A stretch of DNA of 64,000 bases from Arion vulgaris (GCA_020796225.1 CM036767.1:27995253-28059252), one strand, 5' to 3'; counted from the first letter of the stretch, positions 9,985 through 21,545 are shown. Numbers and translations: made by a program. The notes: generated by a model not told the origin, from the letters alone.

Positions 9985-11400
9985 TCACACTGCTAACCGG
10001 GTCGTTGCCCAGTGTCGTGGTTTTCTGTTTTTGTCTTGCGCTGTTCTGGTGGCTTGTGTGATTGTTATCTTTGCTCTTTCACAGGATTCTGATACGCCAT
10101 CTAACCATCTTTTCCGTGGTCTTCCTCTTGCCTTCTTTCCTGATGTTCTGTTGTAGAAGACTCTGTATACTGTGGAGTTTGGACACTTCATTCTTTGTTT
10201 ATCTATGTAATTCAAGCACGGTTTTGTGCCAACTTTCTTTCTTTCTGCTGATGTTGGTGATTCTGCTGGGTATTCAAAACATTTGATGTTGATGTTGGTC
10301 TTTTCTTGTGTTGTTGGTAACTTTTCGCAGGCAATGCATTTCACATGTAGTTATTTTTGTGACTGCGCTTTGCTCAATGTCCATGTTTGGCTCTGGTAAC
10401 ACAAAGTAGGTATAAAAATACTGTTGCTTAGCTGCCTGTGAAATTTTGGGTGCCTTAACAATGGGGCTAGCTGGTAGGTTACAGCATTTGCTTTTTGCTC
10501 TATCTAGTCTTCTGTGAATATGCTTCCTAAGTATTTGAATTCTTTCACTTGGTTTATTTTAGTACTATTGACATGGATGTCTAGATTATTATGTTTTCTT
10601 CCCATATTCATTATTTCTGTTTTAGTGTTGTTGATTTTCATGTCATGTTTTACACAATTTTTGTTCAAGGTGTCAATATGATGTTGTAGATCTTGTTCAT
10701 TTTGATGTATCCTGATACACTGATGTACACTGATCAACTGCAAACAGCAGTTCATTTATTTCATCATTATCTGAATTTGACTCGAGTTATTTTATCCATA
10801 TATGCAATAAAGAGTAGCGAGAGGTGAGAGGACACAACCTTGTCTAACACCTGATGTAATGGAGAACCAGTCGGTCATTCCTTTTGTTGTTCTTACTGTA
10901 CTCTGGCTATCTGCTGGACGCCATATTCTTCAAGGATCTTCCATAGTTTGCACCTGTTTACTCTATCAAATGCCTTTTCTTGGTCTATAAATATAAGTTG
11001 TTTACTTTGATTGTATTCAATTGTTTGTTTGCAGATCTGTCTTAGTGTAAATATTGCGTCTGTGCAGCTCTTACCCTCCTAAACCCAAACTGGCTATTGC
11101 TTTAAATGGGGCTCTAATATATCTCTCCCCTGCTCTTCGCTCCAATACTTTTGCAAACATTTTTCCTATATGGCTCAAAAGAGAGTATGTTTGACACTCT
11201 CTTTTGTTCTTCCATATTGGGACTATAATAGCTCTCTGCCAGTCATCTGGAGCCTCCTGGCTATGTCTTTGATATTACTGTGCTTGATGCCTGTAAAAGA
11301 TATATTCCGATGTAGGACCAAGAAGAAAAGAAGAGCACAATCAGCAACCCCATATGAACCATCATTGTTATAGTAAAAACGAAACAAGCTGTTGCCCTTG
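9985..11400 (-). mobile_element. LINE-C, RTE-like reverse transcriptase remnant, unit 1
   Basis: Minus-strand reading, right to left: PDDWQRAIIVPIWK near 11240, SQFGF near 11095, a TLRQICKQTIEYNQSK region near 11040, DQEKAFDRVNRCKLW near 10975, GVRQGC and LSPL near 10840, then INNTKTEIMN and KEFKYLGSIF at 10504-10755, and GRPRKRWLDGV near 10125. The KYLGSIF and GRPRKRWLDGV motifs are typical of RTE/BovB-type LINEs. Frames shift often, and the endonuclease part is missing. A copy sits at the same place between H3 and H2A in every unit, so it was in the array before the repeats multiplied. Confidence 0.75.
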
Positions 11401-11533
11401 TTAATATTGTTCTCTTTTTTTGCATCACAAACAATAAGAGAAACATCACAGAATAAAAATTATCATTCATCCAGTAACAACAGTAAAACTCTTTGTGAGA
11501 AATGAAGAAATTGTTAATTGGGAATATGTAGGT

Positions 11534-11549
11534 TGTCCTGAAAAGGACA
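11534..11549 (-). terminator. Histone 3' stem-loop of the second H2A
   Basis: Minus strand TGTCCTTTTCAGGACA: perfect 6-bp stem, TTTC loop. CAAAGAGTT at 11487-11495 on the minus strand is the likely U7 target. The stem is identical to that in the LINE-B 33-bp repeat. Confidence 0.93.
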
Positions 11550-11580
11550 GTGATGATGGTTGGTTGGTTGGTGGAGTAAT

Positions 11581-11947
11581 TTAGCTCTTGCCGGTGGCCT
11601 TTTGAGATTTCTTGGGCAGTAGCACGGCCTGGATGTTGGGCAGGACACCGCCTTGAGCGATGGTCACACCGGACAGAAGCTTGTTCAACTCCTCGTCATT
11701 GCGGATGGCCAACTGGAGATGACGGGGATGATTCTGGTCTTCTTGTTATCTCGCGGCGTTGCCACCCAAACTCGAGCACCTCAGCTGCAAGATATTCTAG
11801 AACTGGGCTGGTACCTGGGGCCCCCAACACGTTCACGTAGTTGCCCTTTCTCAGCAAACGATGGATACGCCCAACGGGGAACGGGCCCGGGCCCTGGATG
11901 AGCAGTTGATTTCCCTTTTAAACCCCCCTTTTGCCACGCCCAGACAT
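11581..11947 (-). CDS. H2A: Histone H2A, unit 2
   Basis: Starts at 11945-11947 and stops at 11581-11583, giving the full C-terminus [16 protein letters not shown] that is cut off at the left window edge. Indels are dense from 11750 on (AARDNKK and the [10 protein letters not shown] region are broken). It has the same C4-for-C5 tract near 11727 as unit 1. Sequence quality falls sharply within this gene. Confidence 0.9.
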
Positions 11948-12145
11948 GATTAAAGTTTTTGCTGGGTATTCAAAAAAAAACCAAACAGACTAAAACGTTG
12001 ATAAAAAACACAGGTTTGTTAAATACTTCCCAATTTTGGCGAACCCGGGGACGCGATTGGCCAAAAAGTAACAGGCCGCGATTGGCTAAATTTTTTGTCT
12101 CCCCTTTTTTACCACTGTGTCATATATAAACAGTTGGGGGGGTCC
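11948..12145. promoter_or_regulatory. Divergent H2A/H2B promoter, unit 2
   Basis: TATATAAA for H2B lies near 12123 and ATTGG boxes near 12055 and 12080. It joins LINE-A-derived sequence at GGGTCC instead of continuing into the H2B leader. Confidence 0.75.
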
Positions 12146-12360
12146 CAGAACACCAGCAAACAACAAAAAACCCCATCCCCAAAAAAACCCCCCAACAGAA
12201 CACCAAAACCCCCAACACTAAAAGAGCAGCTCCCCAAACCAAAACAAAGATACAGAGGGAAAAAACCCCCCATTTTGGGATGGGACAAGACACAGGGTGA
12301 AAACCACTTTTAAAAGAATCAGACACCCAAGACGGCCAAGAACCCCCAAAAGAATGAAAA
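12146..12360 (+). mobile_element. Small LINE-A fragment replacing the H2B leader and N-terminus
   Basis: Matches the LINE-A ORF1 tail and following region (about 1578-1855 in the first copy), bounded by the H2B promoter and by H2B from about codon 9. The same arrangement recurs at 22298-22500. The internal loss of nearly all of LINE-A makes this a deletion derivative or an assembly chimera. Confidence 0.55.
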
Positions 12361-12655
12361 AAAATGCTAAAAAAACCCAAAGAAAAGGCTTACCACTGGT
12401 GAAAAGAAAAAGGGCGCGGGAAAAAAAAGCTAAATCCATTTAAAAGTGTTAAAGCGGTTCCCCCGATATTTTCATCCGGAATTAAATCTGAACTCTTTGG
12501 AAGGGAATTTCGGAATCCCCCGAATGGCCGGGCCCCACTCAACAAACAGTACCATCACTTTAGGAATCCAGACCCTTTCCCCTGCTGCCGGTGAGTCCAA
12601 ACCCGCCTTACGAAATTTCCAAAACTGTAACAAGTATACCACCACAGAAACCTTT
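12361..12655 (+). pseudogene. H2B: Histone H2B remnant, unit 2 first copy
   Basis: Recognisable at nucleotide level: the [15 protein letters not shown] region near 12390, SYSIYIYKV near 12430 and AVTKYTT near 12640. It has no start codon and many deletions. The stem-loop is only a GGGGCCCCTGC trace near 12675. Confidence 0.65.
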
Positions 12656-12929
12656 TAACAACAAAAAATAGGCCCCGGGGGCCCCTGCAAAATTTCTATT
12701 AAAATAATACGTCTTTCGAAATTGTAAAAACAATTCAATTTATTTGTTTAAACCCAAAAAAACGAGTTACGCTCATAAAGGAACAGTTCACACACCCCAA
12801 AAAAAAAACCCCCAAAATCAAAAAACAGTGGGGGGTTGTTCAAAAGGGAATTTTTTTTTTTTTAAAAAAACATAAAAATAAGTTGTTCTTCCCCCTTCCC
12901 CCCCAAACGTATCCAGATTAGTCCCAGTA

Positions 12930-15813
12930 ACCCTATTCTCAAGACATTGTCAACCCCCTAAAAGGACCAAACCAAAAATTACAATGGAGGAGATTTCCTG
13001 CATCCACAAAATTGACAACCGGGCAGAACAACAACGACAAAAAAAACAAGCTATAAAAAACTAAACAGAAAACTGGGGAAATATTCACCTTTGACAATAA
13101 TTTTTTCCCAAAGGAACGAAACAAATATCAAGATCAAACACATATCCGAAAATCAAAAATAGAAATTTTCACAGAAGCGTCTTCAAAATTACAAAAAAGG
13201 ACGTCTTAAACACACAAATTCAAGACCAAAAGCAGGAAATTCTAACAAAAATTTGACACTACAAAAAAAAGATCACCCCCGGGAAATTTAAACACCCTAT
13301 TGCAAAACAAGTTTTAAACAAATAAAACATTATTAAAAGACTACCCCAAAAGTGCACCATGGATAACAAAAACTACTGGGACCTCAAAAAACACAGTTAA
13401 AGCACAATACTAGAAACAAAAATCGAAAGAATCAAACACAAACAAGAATCTGAAAAGCCATAAGTTTAACGATTATGGAAAACGCACCCAAATACACCCC
13501 CCAAGATGAACTAATTGTACAAACAACATCCCCAAAGGGGGCCCTCCCAAAGGAAAACTGAACATCCGCACACAAATCCCCTCAGAGATTTTTTAAAATA
13601 GAAAAACACGAAGAAACAAAAAAAATTATGAATTAGAAAAAAGAAAACATAAAAGTCAGGAATAATTCATTTTCCACACATACTTAAGCAAAACCAGAAA
13701 AACCTAACAAACGGGGAAATTTTGTTATAGAAAAAACTCACAGACCAAAACAAAACCACTTAGCCCAAAACCAATCAAACAAAACCAAAAATGATAAACA
13801 CATTAAAAGAAAGCCAGGACCAGACGGATCCCTTTTTCAAAAATTCTTCCCATAAGGGGCCAAACCTCCAAAGTTTAATAAACCCTAAAAAAACCAACTC
13901 CCAAAATAGATGAATCAAGCAACAAACATAATCCCTGGAAAACACAGATACCAACAAAAAAAAACTACAGACCAATTCCTTTTGAATAAATTACAAATAC
14001 TAACAAAAACCCTGACTCTAAAATTCCCTTCAGAAAGACTTGTTCCGACCAACAATTGGCAAAAAAGGGCGAAACATCAAAAAACACAACTTTTCAGAAC
14101 TAATTCAATCTCACTGAAAAGACAAAACATCAATTTACCCTTGAAAGAAAGGTTTTAAAATTCCCCCGAATACCACATGATCGTTCCGAATGCAATATAG
14201 AAACCTTTCCCCAGCTGGAAAAAAACTGAAAAAAACCCGAAAAATGATCAAAAACCCAAAACCTTTCAAACCAAAAAAAAAAAGATCAGTGAGGCAGGGA
14301 TGCCATCCCTTTAGCGTATTACCCGGGGAACCCATTTAAAAAATTGAGACCAGAATGTCGGGGCCACCATACCTGGACTGGGAAAAAAAAAACTCATAAA
14401 TGCAGACGACAAAATTTTTTTCCCCCCAAAACATCCATAAGAAATACTCCAAACTTTCCCCAGAATCCCAATAGTAGGGGGAAAAAATAAACATACAAAA
14501 TTTTAAATATGGAAAAAGGTAAATTTAATATAAATCAAATTTCCCTTTAACAATACAAGTCAATAAAAAAATTAAGGAATCCTCTTTAAAAAAAACCCCT
14601 TTTTGGAAAAAAAGATATATAAAAATGAGTCACGATTAAAAAACCAAAACATAAATTAACAACAATATTCAGAATGATAGTAACACTACATCATCCCAAC
14701 AATAACATAACATCAATTTTTCCCCCCCACAAATAAAAAAAATCCAAACTCCCATAAATTTCATTTTAAAACACACACCGGGCCACGGGGACACTAATAC
14801 AACAAAAAGAGGGGGAATATCCTCATGACATAAAAAATAAAAACCCCAGAGAATCGTTTTGGGGAACATGATAAAACAACCTGACGAATAATTTGCACCC
14901 TATGGGGCTAGTTTCCTTTCCAATAAAACAAAAACCCCCACTACGGAACACTAAAATTCCCCAACATATTCAAGCAAAAAAGATAATAAAAACCAAATCC
15001 CAAAGCCCCAAAAAATATATAAACACCAATTAAAACAAAACCGCACTAAACAAAGAATAAAAGGAACCTTTTTGTCAAGACTACCCACTTTTTAAAACTA
15101 CAAAAACGAAACATCTAAACAAACAAAAAAAAGTCCTCAAATTACTCTTAACATCACCCTGGATCGGACGAACCAAGAGTACCTTGCAATCAAAAAGACA
15201 GGACAAAAGACATTTTTTCCCATTGAACACAATACAACTACATTAAACCCTACAAAAAAACAAAAACCCAAAACAAGATAGAAAAATATAAACAATCATG
15301 AAAAATGTACAACCCCCAACCCCATAAACACACAAAAGAAATTAGAATTGGAAAATTTTGCCCGGTGTGGAAAAGAAACAAGAAAAACGAAACCAATACA
15401 ATGATAGATTTTTAAACTTTTTAAACAGAAAAGCAAACACGATAAAATAAACGCTTTAAAACCGGCAAAAAATGAATCCCAACACGGGGAGTTTCCCACC
15501 AAATCACGAGGGAAAAGGGGAACAATGTATTAATTTAAAACCCCAAAAAATAAGCCAAGTTGGGACGAAAAAAGAAATCCCAACAAACACAACGACTAAG
15601 TAACAAAGAATTGGGAATTCACCCCAAAAACAGAATGAATACCAAATACACAACTACTAACCCGAATAAGGGAACACTTTTTAATTGTTTATTTATTATT
15701 GCGAAATTTATTAATTATTTTGGTTATTTTTATAATTATGTTTTCCCCCTTACCATGTATTGAATATAATTTTAAAAAAAAATTTTAAATTTGGGTTTTG
15801 AAGGGAAAAAAAA

Positions 15814-15844
<31 letters not shown>

Positions 15845-15994
15845 CTTTTTGCGGATGGTATAACCGAAAAGAACACAAAGCCCCTCTCCTACTTTTTTTC
15901 TTGATAAAGAAAATTTTAAAAAAAACAAAACTTTGAAAAAAAACTTTTTTTATTCATTGTTTTTTTGATTGCATTATTAAAAAAAAAAAAAAAA
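12930..15994 (+). mobile_element. LINE-A, 5'-truncated copy in unit 2
   Basis: Starts at a point matching 2311 of the first copy, in the endonuclease region, and runs to the terminal A run at 15979-15994, where it meets H2B exactly as in unit 1. The left edge joins the H2B-5S spacer. Reverse transcriptase motifs (PGPDG near 13820, GCPSL-like near 14300) are badly broken by indels, and no usable ORF remains. Error-rich sequence makes the damage unreliable as biology. Confidence 0.7.
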
Positions 15995-16275
15995 CCCAAA
16001 CCAAGGCTGTCGCATGTGAAAAGGGAAAAACGCAGGGAAAGCACAGCATCTACATTTACAAAGTGTTGGCAGGTTCCCCCCGATTTATCTCATCCAAGGT
16101 ACCAATCATGAACTCTTTTTGGAAGCATTTTCGGCGAATCCCCAACAACTGCCCCCTTTTTAACAACAAACTGAAACCCCCTTCTGGAGATCCGGAGTTT
16201 CCCTTTGTCCCCGGTGAGCCCCCAAACACGCCTTTGGGGGCCAAAAGCTGAACCAAGTATACCACCAGAAGAAAA
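15995..16275 (+). pseudogene. H2B: Histone H2B 3' part, unit 2 second copy
   Basis: Resumes after the LINE-A A run, as at 5936. [10 protein letters not shown] near 16040 and the C-terminal TKYTT near 16255 are visible; the middle is scrambled by deletions and false homopolymers. Confidence 0.75.
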
Positions 16276-16301
16276 TCCTTTCAACAACAAAAACACTCCC
16301 G

Positions 16302-16317
16302 GGCCCCTTTTCAGGCC
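16302..16317 (+). terminator. Histone 3' stem-loop of H2B, unit 2
   Basis: GGCCCCTTTTCAGGCC, close to the canonical hairpin at 44409 with one base shifted. Confidence 0.75.
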
Positions 16318-16617
16318 TCTGCTATTCTCTTTTAAACAATTCGTTTTGGAAGGGATAACAAGACACATTCAATGTTATTTAGATGTTACATAAAAAAGAC
16401 GAGTTATTTAAAAAAGGAACATTTCCCCGCCACCCCCAAAAAAAAAAACCACTGGTCAAAAACAGTGGGGTTACCTTTAAAAGTGGCTTATTGTTTTTTT
16501 TTTTTTAAAAAGAAATAAAAATAATTTGTTCGTTCCTTTTCCCCCCAAAGTATCCAGATTGCCCCAGTGCGGGGGGGCCTCTTGAATGTCACAAAATATT
16601 CAAAAAAAACAAAAGCA

Positions 16618-16710
16618 GTGGTTTTCCCCAAGCGGTCCCATCTAAGTACTAACCGCCCGACGTTGTTGACTTCGGTGATCGGCGAAAGTATTTTCCGTTA
16701 GGGCCGTAGA
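16618..16710 (-). rRNA. 5S rRNA: 5S rRNA, unit 2 copy 1, incomplete
   Basis: Central 5S sequence is clear (CCGATCACCGAAGTC and the GGTTAGTACTTAGATGGG region). The 3' end is joined to spacer, losing about 15 bases, and the 5' third is indel-rich. Confidence 0.75.
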
Positions 16711-17001
16711 AAAAGCAGTGTTCTACGTTGGACGTAGTTAAGTTTTTATTTTATGCTCATTTCAATATTGCATTTGCCAACACAAAACTTTCTTAACAGC
16801 AAAAAAAAATTTTGGTAACAATAAGACAGTGATAAAAAAAAGATCAAATGAATTGTTTTAAAATAACTTTTGAAAAAAACCTGAAAGGGGTGACCTTTTT
16901 GGGAACTGTATACCCCTATTTCCGTGGGTTTCCCGTATATGACACTGATTCTCCTTTAAAAAAAACCAGATAAAAAAATATTCAAAAGGGGGGAAAAAAA
17001 A

Positions 17002-17105
17002 TTCTACAACACGTGTTTTCCCAAGCGGTCACCATCTAATTATACCCCGACGTTGCGCCCGGTGATCGGACGAAAACCCTTTTTTCAACGGGTAGGGCCC
17101 GAGAA
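17002..17105 (-). rRNA. 5S rRNA: 5S rRNA, unit 2 copy 2, degraded
   Basis: The 3' end ACACGTGTTGTAGA and GTCCGATCACCGG are present; deletions shorten it by about 15 bases. Confidence 0.75.
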
Positions 17106-17251
17106 AAAGTGTTTTCTACTATAGGTACATATAGTTAAGTACTATGTACTATTTTCTATTTTAGTTGGTTTTCTTTCTCATAAACCCTCTGCAAAATCAC
17201 ACACCTATTTTTAAAAACAAGGAAAAAGGCACTATCTATTTTTTTTGGTTT

Positions 17252-17316
17252 GTCACCCCCGACGTTGCTTGATTTCTGATCGGACGAGAACCGGTATTTT
17301 AACGTATGGCCGAGAC
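17252..17316 (-). rRNA. 5S rRNA: Third, partial 5S rRNA in unit 2
   Basis: Only the 5' half of 5S is present (the ACCGGTTCTCGTCCGATCA and AAGCAACGTCGGGG parts); the 3' half is missing and replaced by spacer. No other unit has a third copy here, so it is either an extra partial duplication or an assembly echo. Confidence 0.6.
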
Positions 17317-17516
17317 AAAGTAGGTTCTACGTATGGTCTTTGTTAAGACTATGTAATCCATTCTATTTTAGTGTGTATGGTGTTTCCCCATTTACTAGTG
17401 ACAAACCTACTGCGGCATCAATCACACAAAACTATTTTTTCCCAAACGGGCACATCTTTTTTTTGGGTTTTTGTAAACAAACTTTGTAAACCCCGTTGGA
17501 ATGCAAATTGGGATAT

Positions 17517-17535
17517 GGGGTCCCCTGAAAAGGCC
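17517..17535 (-). terminator. Histone stem-loop of H4, unit 2 (degraded)
   Basis: Minus strand GGCC, TTTTC loop, AGGGGACC; position matches the H4 stem-loop in other units. Confidence 0.6.
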
Positions 17536-17560
17536 GGTGATGAAAATAAAAGGGTTTTTT

Positions 17561-17832
17561 CCCCCAAAACCCGTAAGTGGCCCCCGACGCTTGAGGGCCC
17601 GACACCCTAACTTTGCCCGTCTTCCTTTTGGCGTGCTGGGTTTAGGTGATCGTCACAAGACTTTTTCTGGAAAACCTTTGGAACCCGGGGGTTTTTTCGT
17701 AGATGAGCCCGGGTTTTTTTTGACACCACCTCTGCGTGCAAGACGACGAATAGCGGGTTTGGGATCCCCGGATTTATCACCGGCCGACCACCCTCCTTTC
17801 CAAGTTTTTCCCTTTTTACCACGCCCAGACTT
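17561..17832 (-). CDS. H4: Histone H4, unit 2 (degraded; start codon not read)
   Basis: Nucleotide match to H4, with [14 protein letters not shown] coding near 17740 and a damaged C-terminus. About 40 bases are missing compared with 312, and the ATG is lost in a T run near 17831. Just upstream, a LINE-B fragment replaces the core promoter. Confidence 0.75.
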
Positions 17833-17861
17833 TTTTATGTTTTAAAGATATTTTCCAATTG

Positions 17862-18660
17862 TTTTTTGTTTGGTGTGGTTAAACCCCTATGTGGCCAGGC
17901 ACCCCCTTTTAACCAAGAAAATTTTTTTGGAAACAGGGGGTATTGGCCTTTTTCTTGGGTGGGCCCTGTCGGGACTTTTCCCGGGGTGGACTGTGTTTTT
18001 ATCTGTGATTGTCTTAATAAGGGCATTTGGCTTGGTCTGCTTGTCCTAAAAGGACATTTGGTCTTGATGTTTGTCCCAAAAAGGACATTTGGGGTTTATG
18101 TTTGTCCCAATAAGGACATTTTGGGCTTGGTCTGTTTGTCCCAAAAGGGCATTTGGTCTTATCATTTTTTCCTAATAAGGACATTTGGTTTCAGTTTGTC
18201 CCAATAAGGACATTTGGTATTGGTCATTTGTTTTGGGCATTTGGTCTTGTGGGGTTTTCCCAAAAGGGCATTTGGTTTGGTGTTTGTCTAATAAGGAATT
18301 TTGGGGCTTTTCAGTTTGTCCAGGTTTTTTGGTCTTGGTTTTTTTCCTTAAGAATTTTGGTTTTTCGGTCCTAATAAGGGCATTTTTTCTTGGTCTGTTA
18401 TCTTGTCTTGGGGTTGTCTGTCGGATCCCCTTTGGGTCTCAAGAATTGATTGTAATTGGTAAAGGTTTTTTTTAGACTAAGACCGCTTTATTCTAACTAT
18501 TTTGGTTTTTTAATCTTTTAAAACTTTTTATTCAAAAATCCCCCCCTCTCCCCCAAACCCCCCTTTCCCCCCCCCTTTTTTTGCCTTCACCCTCCTCCCA
18601 ACCCCCATCCCTCCCTCCCAACCCCCAAGGCCCTCCCCAAGATTTTTGCCCCTCCCTCTC
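17862..18660 (-). mobile_element. LINE-B 3' UTR fragment in the H4 promoter
   Basis: Reverse complement of the LINE-B 3' end: (GTTT)n tail and GGTGTGG at the left, the pre-tail block near 17930-18000, a degraded 33-bp repeat array at 18005-18400, and the C-rich complement of the G-rich block at 18538-18655. It carries no coding part. It lies between ATATTTT near the H4 start and TCCTTATCCGATTGGCTG, so about 65 bp of H4 promoter with the TATA box is gone. In sense it runs with H4. Confidence 0.75.
18005..18400 (-). repeat. 33-bp tandem repeat array, inverted and degraded
   Basis: About 12 monomers with TCCTAATAAGGACA hairpins and TTTGGTCTTGGTCTG spacers, the reverse complement of the arrays near 39.5 and 43.3 kb. 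Many monomers have lost bases. Confidence 0.8.
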
Positions 18661-19380
18661 AGTCCTTATCCGATTGGCTGAAATGGTTTTTTTATTCAAT
18701 AGACATGACTTTGGTGCGTTAACGAACAACAGTCCCCAATTGGGGAATTAATCTTTTTTTTTTGTTGTTGTTGTTGTGGGGGAATGTTTTAACAGTAACA
18801 AAATAGCATTCACATCCCATCCCTTCCCACATAAATTTGAAAGGTAGTTTAATCCCGTTTGAAAATCTTTCCTACACTGTTGGTCTTTGTCGGAAAAAAA
18901 CCACCCACGCATCAACACAATGTGGGGGGGTTTCTTACAATTTAAAATTTTTAAAATAAGATAGGGCGATAGGTCGGGACAAAGTTCTAACCATCTCATT
19001 TAAATTTATTTGGGTTTTTCATGTTTATGATAAAGCATAACTTTATTTCCGAACCAGCGGGAGGTAGCAAGAAATTTTTTCTTTTTGTTACATTTTTTTA
19101 AGTTTATGTGTATCTTGTCCCACAATCTCAAATCACTGATAACGAAACAGGGGGGAGAATCAAAATTTCAGCCACAGAGGTAGAGGGAGGATAAATTTAA
19201 AAAGTAATACCCCAAGGGGGGACACACAACATTTCTTTAAGATTTTAGTAAAGTGAAGCTTGACGTAGGGGCAAATAAAAAACCCTTTAAATGAGGTGTG
19301 TTGTGTGGTGCTTTGTAAGGAAATGTGTGATATTGAACCTTTTGAACGACCCTGAGTTTTGGAAAAACCCCAAAAAGGGC
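18661..19380. other. H4 upstream region and H4-H3 spacer, unit 2
   Basis: Corresponds to 8000-8776 of unit 1: the CCAAT box of the H4 promoter near 18672, then non-coding spacer. No gene seen. Confidence 0.65.
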
Positions 19381-19403
19381 CTTTTGATCTTTGTAATATG
19401 TGG

Positions 19404-19757
19404 TTTGGGGGCGCCTCCGGGGGTAATCGGGCCGCTGGATGTCTTTTGGGATAATTTTCACACCCTTGGTGGATGGGCCCCGGGTTTGGGGTTCCCCAAA
19501 AAGACCCAGGGCCTCGCAGCCTCCTGCGGCCATAACACTAACGGGAAACGCAGACCCCGGGCTTGAAGTCTTTGGGGTTTGGGAAAAACCTGGAATGGCA
19601 GCTTGGGGTGAGTATCGTCTTTTGGTAACGGGATTCTCGAAGCGGTGCCGGGGGTGTAACGTGGGGGGCCCAACCACCGGTGGGGGGGATTTTTAGCCGG
19701 TAGCCAGCTGTTTGCGTGGGCCGCCCCCTAATTTTGGGGGAGCTGCAGTACGAATCT
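19404..19757 (-). CDS. H3: Histone H3, unit 2 (degraded)
   Basis: Nucleotide match to H3, with the IMPKDIQ coding near 19440 and the KQLATA region near 19700. It is about 55 bases short and the ATG is lost near 19755. Sequence quality is poor. Confidence 0.78.
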
Positions 19758-19865
19758 TTGCTTTTAAAAATTGTTTATTGGCCATGGAAAAAAAGCCTAA
19801 AAAAGGGGGATGGCGCCCCGATTGGAAAATCTTGCTATCTTCTGATTGGCTGCGGGGTGACTACG
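19758..19865 (-). promoter_or_regulatory. H3 promoter, unit 2
   Basis: CCAAT boxes (plus-strand ATTGG) near 19820 and 19845 with GATTGGAAAATC and TCTGATTGGCTGCGGG; the TATA region is blurred. Confidence 0.65.
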
Positions 19866-20104
19866 GAACAAAAACAAACAACAAAAAAAAGAAACTTTTA
19901 AAATTCTCAAAGGTTTCGGGAAATAAAAAGGGAAAAAGGAATGAAGAAAGACAAAAAAAAAGGCCTATTCATTCACTAGATCTATCTTATCCCCAACTTT
20001 TCCCCTTTCCCATTCTATCATCTTCTATCAAAATCTAATTAATATAATTGTCTCCCACTCTCCAAAAAAAATTTTTCTTTGTTATTGTGTTCTTGTGTGT
20101 ATTA

Positions 20105-20230
20105 TGTATGTATGTATGTATGTATTATCCCGGAAAGGGCTTTTTTTTGAAAAACTTTTTTGTCCTACTTTTTCAGGCACCAAAACGCAGATTGGAAGAA
20201 ATCTATGTACTTTGTTCTGATTTAAAACAG
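20105..20230 (-). promoter_or_regulatory. Promoter-plus-stem-loop element, unit 2 (degraded)
   Basis: Matches 9655-9790: (TATG)n, a damaged stem-loop near 20130, GTCCTACTTT and CAGATTGGAAGAAATC. The second CCAAT box is lost. Confidence 0.5.
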
Positions 20231-20399
20231 GGAAAAACCATCTATTTTTATTAATGTTCCCTCTGCTCTGGAGCATCTGTGGGACAAACCGCGTACCTGG
20301 TTCAAACCCCAAGGTTGGGTTTGGAACAAATTTTGGGCCCCTGCGAAAACTTGGGGGCCAAAACCGACTATTTTTGTGGTTCTTCTTTTGTCGTCCCTG

Positions 20400-21545
20400 C
20401 TACCGGGGTTTTCCCCGTGTCGGGTTTTTTGTTTTTTTCTTGGCTTTCTGGTGGCTTGTGTGATTTTCCCTTTCAGGATTCGATCGCCATCAACATCTTT
20501 CCGGGGGTTCCTCTTGCCTTCTTTTTGATGTTCTGTTGTAGAAGACTCAACTGTGGGGTTTTACCTTATTCTTTGTTTATCTATGTAATTCAAACCGGTT
20601 TTTGTGCCAACTTTCTTTCTTATGTGATGTTTGGGGTTCTGCTGGGTATTAAAACTTTGATGTTGATTTTTCTTTCTTGTGTTGTTGGTAACTTTGCAGG
20701 CAATGCATTTCACATGTAGTTTTTTTGTATGCCTTTGCCAAGTCCATTTTGTCTGGTAACCAAAGTAGGATAAAAAACCGTTATGTGGGGAAAAATTTTG
20801 TTAAAAGGGTTAGTGGTTGATTTGCTTTTTTCCATCTTTTGTGAAAATCTTCCCAAATTTGAATTCTTTTACTTGGTTTTTTAGTCCCTTGACATGGATT
20901 TATTTTTATGTTTTCTTATATTATTATTTCTGTTTTAGTGTTGTTGATTTTCATGTATTTTTACACAATTTTTTTTCAAAGGGGTCAATAGTTTAGATCT
21001 TTTTCATTTGATGTATCCCGATACACTGATCAACTAAACACAGTTCATTTATTTCATCTTTTTCAATTTACCCCGTTATTTTATCCATATGCAATAAAAG
21101 AGCGAGAGGTGAGAGGACACAACCTTGTCTAACACCTGATGTTGGGGGAACCCGTCGGTCACCTTTTTTTGTTCTTTCTGCTCTGGTATCTGCTGGGCGC
21201 CATATTCTTCAGGATCTTCCCTATTTTCACCTTTTCTCTATCAAATGCCTTTTCTTTTCATAAAAATAAGTTGTTTACTTTGATTGTATTCAATTGTTTG
21301 TTTGTAGATCTGTCTTAGTGTAAATTTGCGTCTGTCAGTCTTACCTCTCCCCAAAATGGCTTTTTCGGGCTCAAAATCTTTCTGTTTCGTCCAATACTTT
21401 TTCAAACACCTATATGGCTAAAAGTATTTTGATTTCTTTTGTTCTTCCCTTTGGGACTATTAAAACTCTCTGATCATCTGGGGCCTCCGCTATTATTTGA
21501 TATTTCTGTTTATGCCCTTAAAAATATATTCCCATGTAGGACCCA
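20400..21545 (-). mobile_element. LINE-C remnant, unit 2
   Basis: Same RTE-like reverse transcriptase remnant as at 9985-11400, with the ATTGAATACAATCAAAGTAA region near 21280 and the KINNTKTEI region near 20940. Indel-rich. Confidence 0.68.

Noticed and set aside
18532..18729. Gly/Arg-rich minus-strand ORF
   Set aside because: It is the G-rich LINE-B 3' UTR block translated; the reading is low-complexity and the region has false homopolymers.
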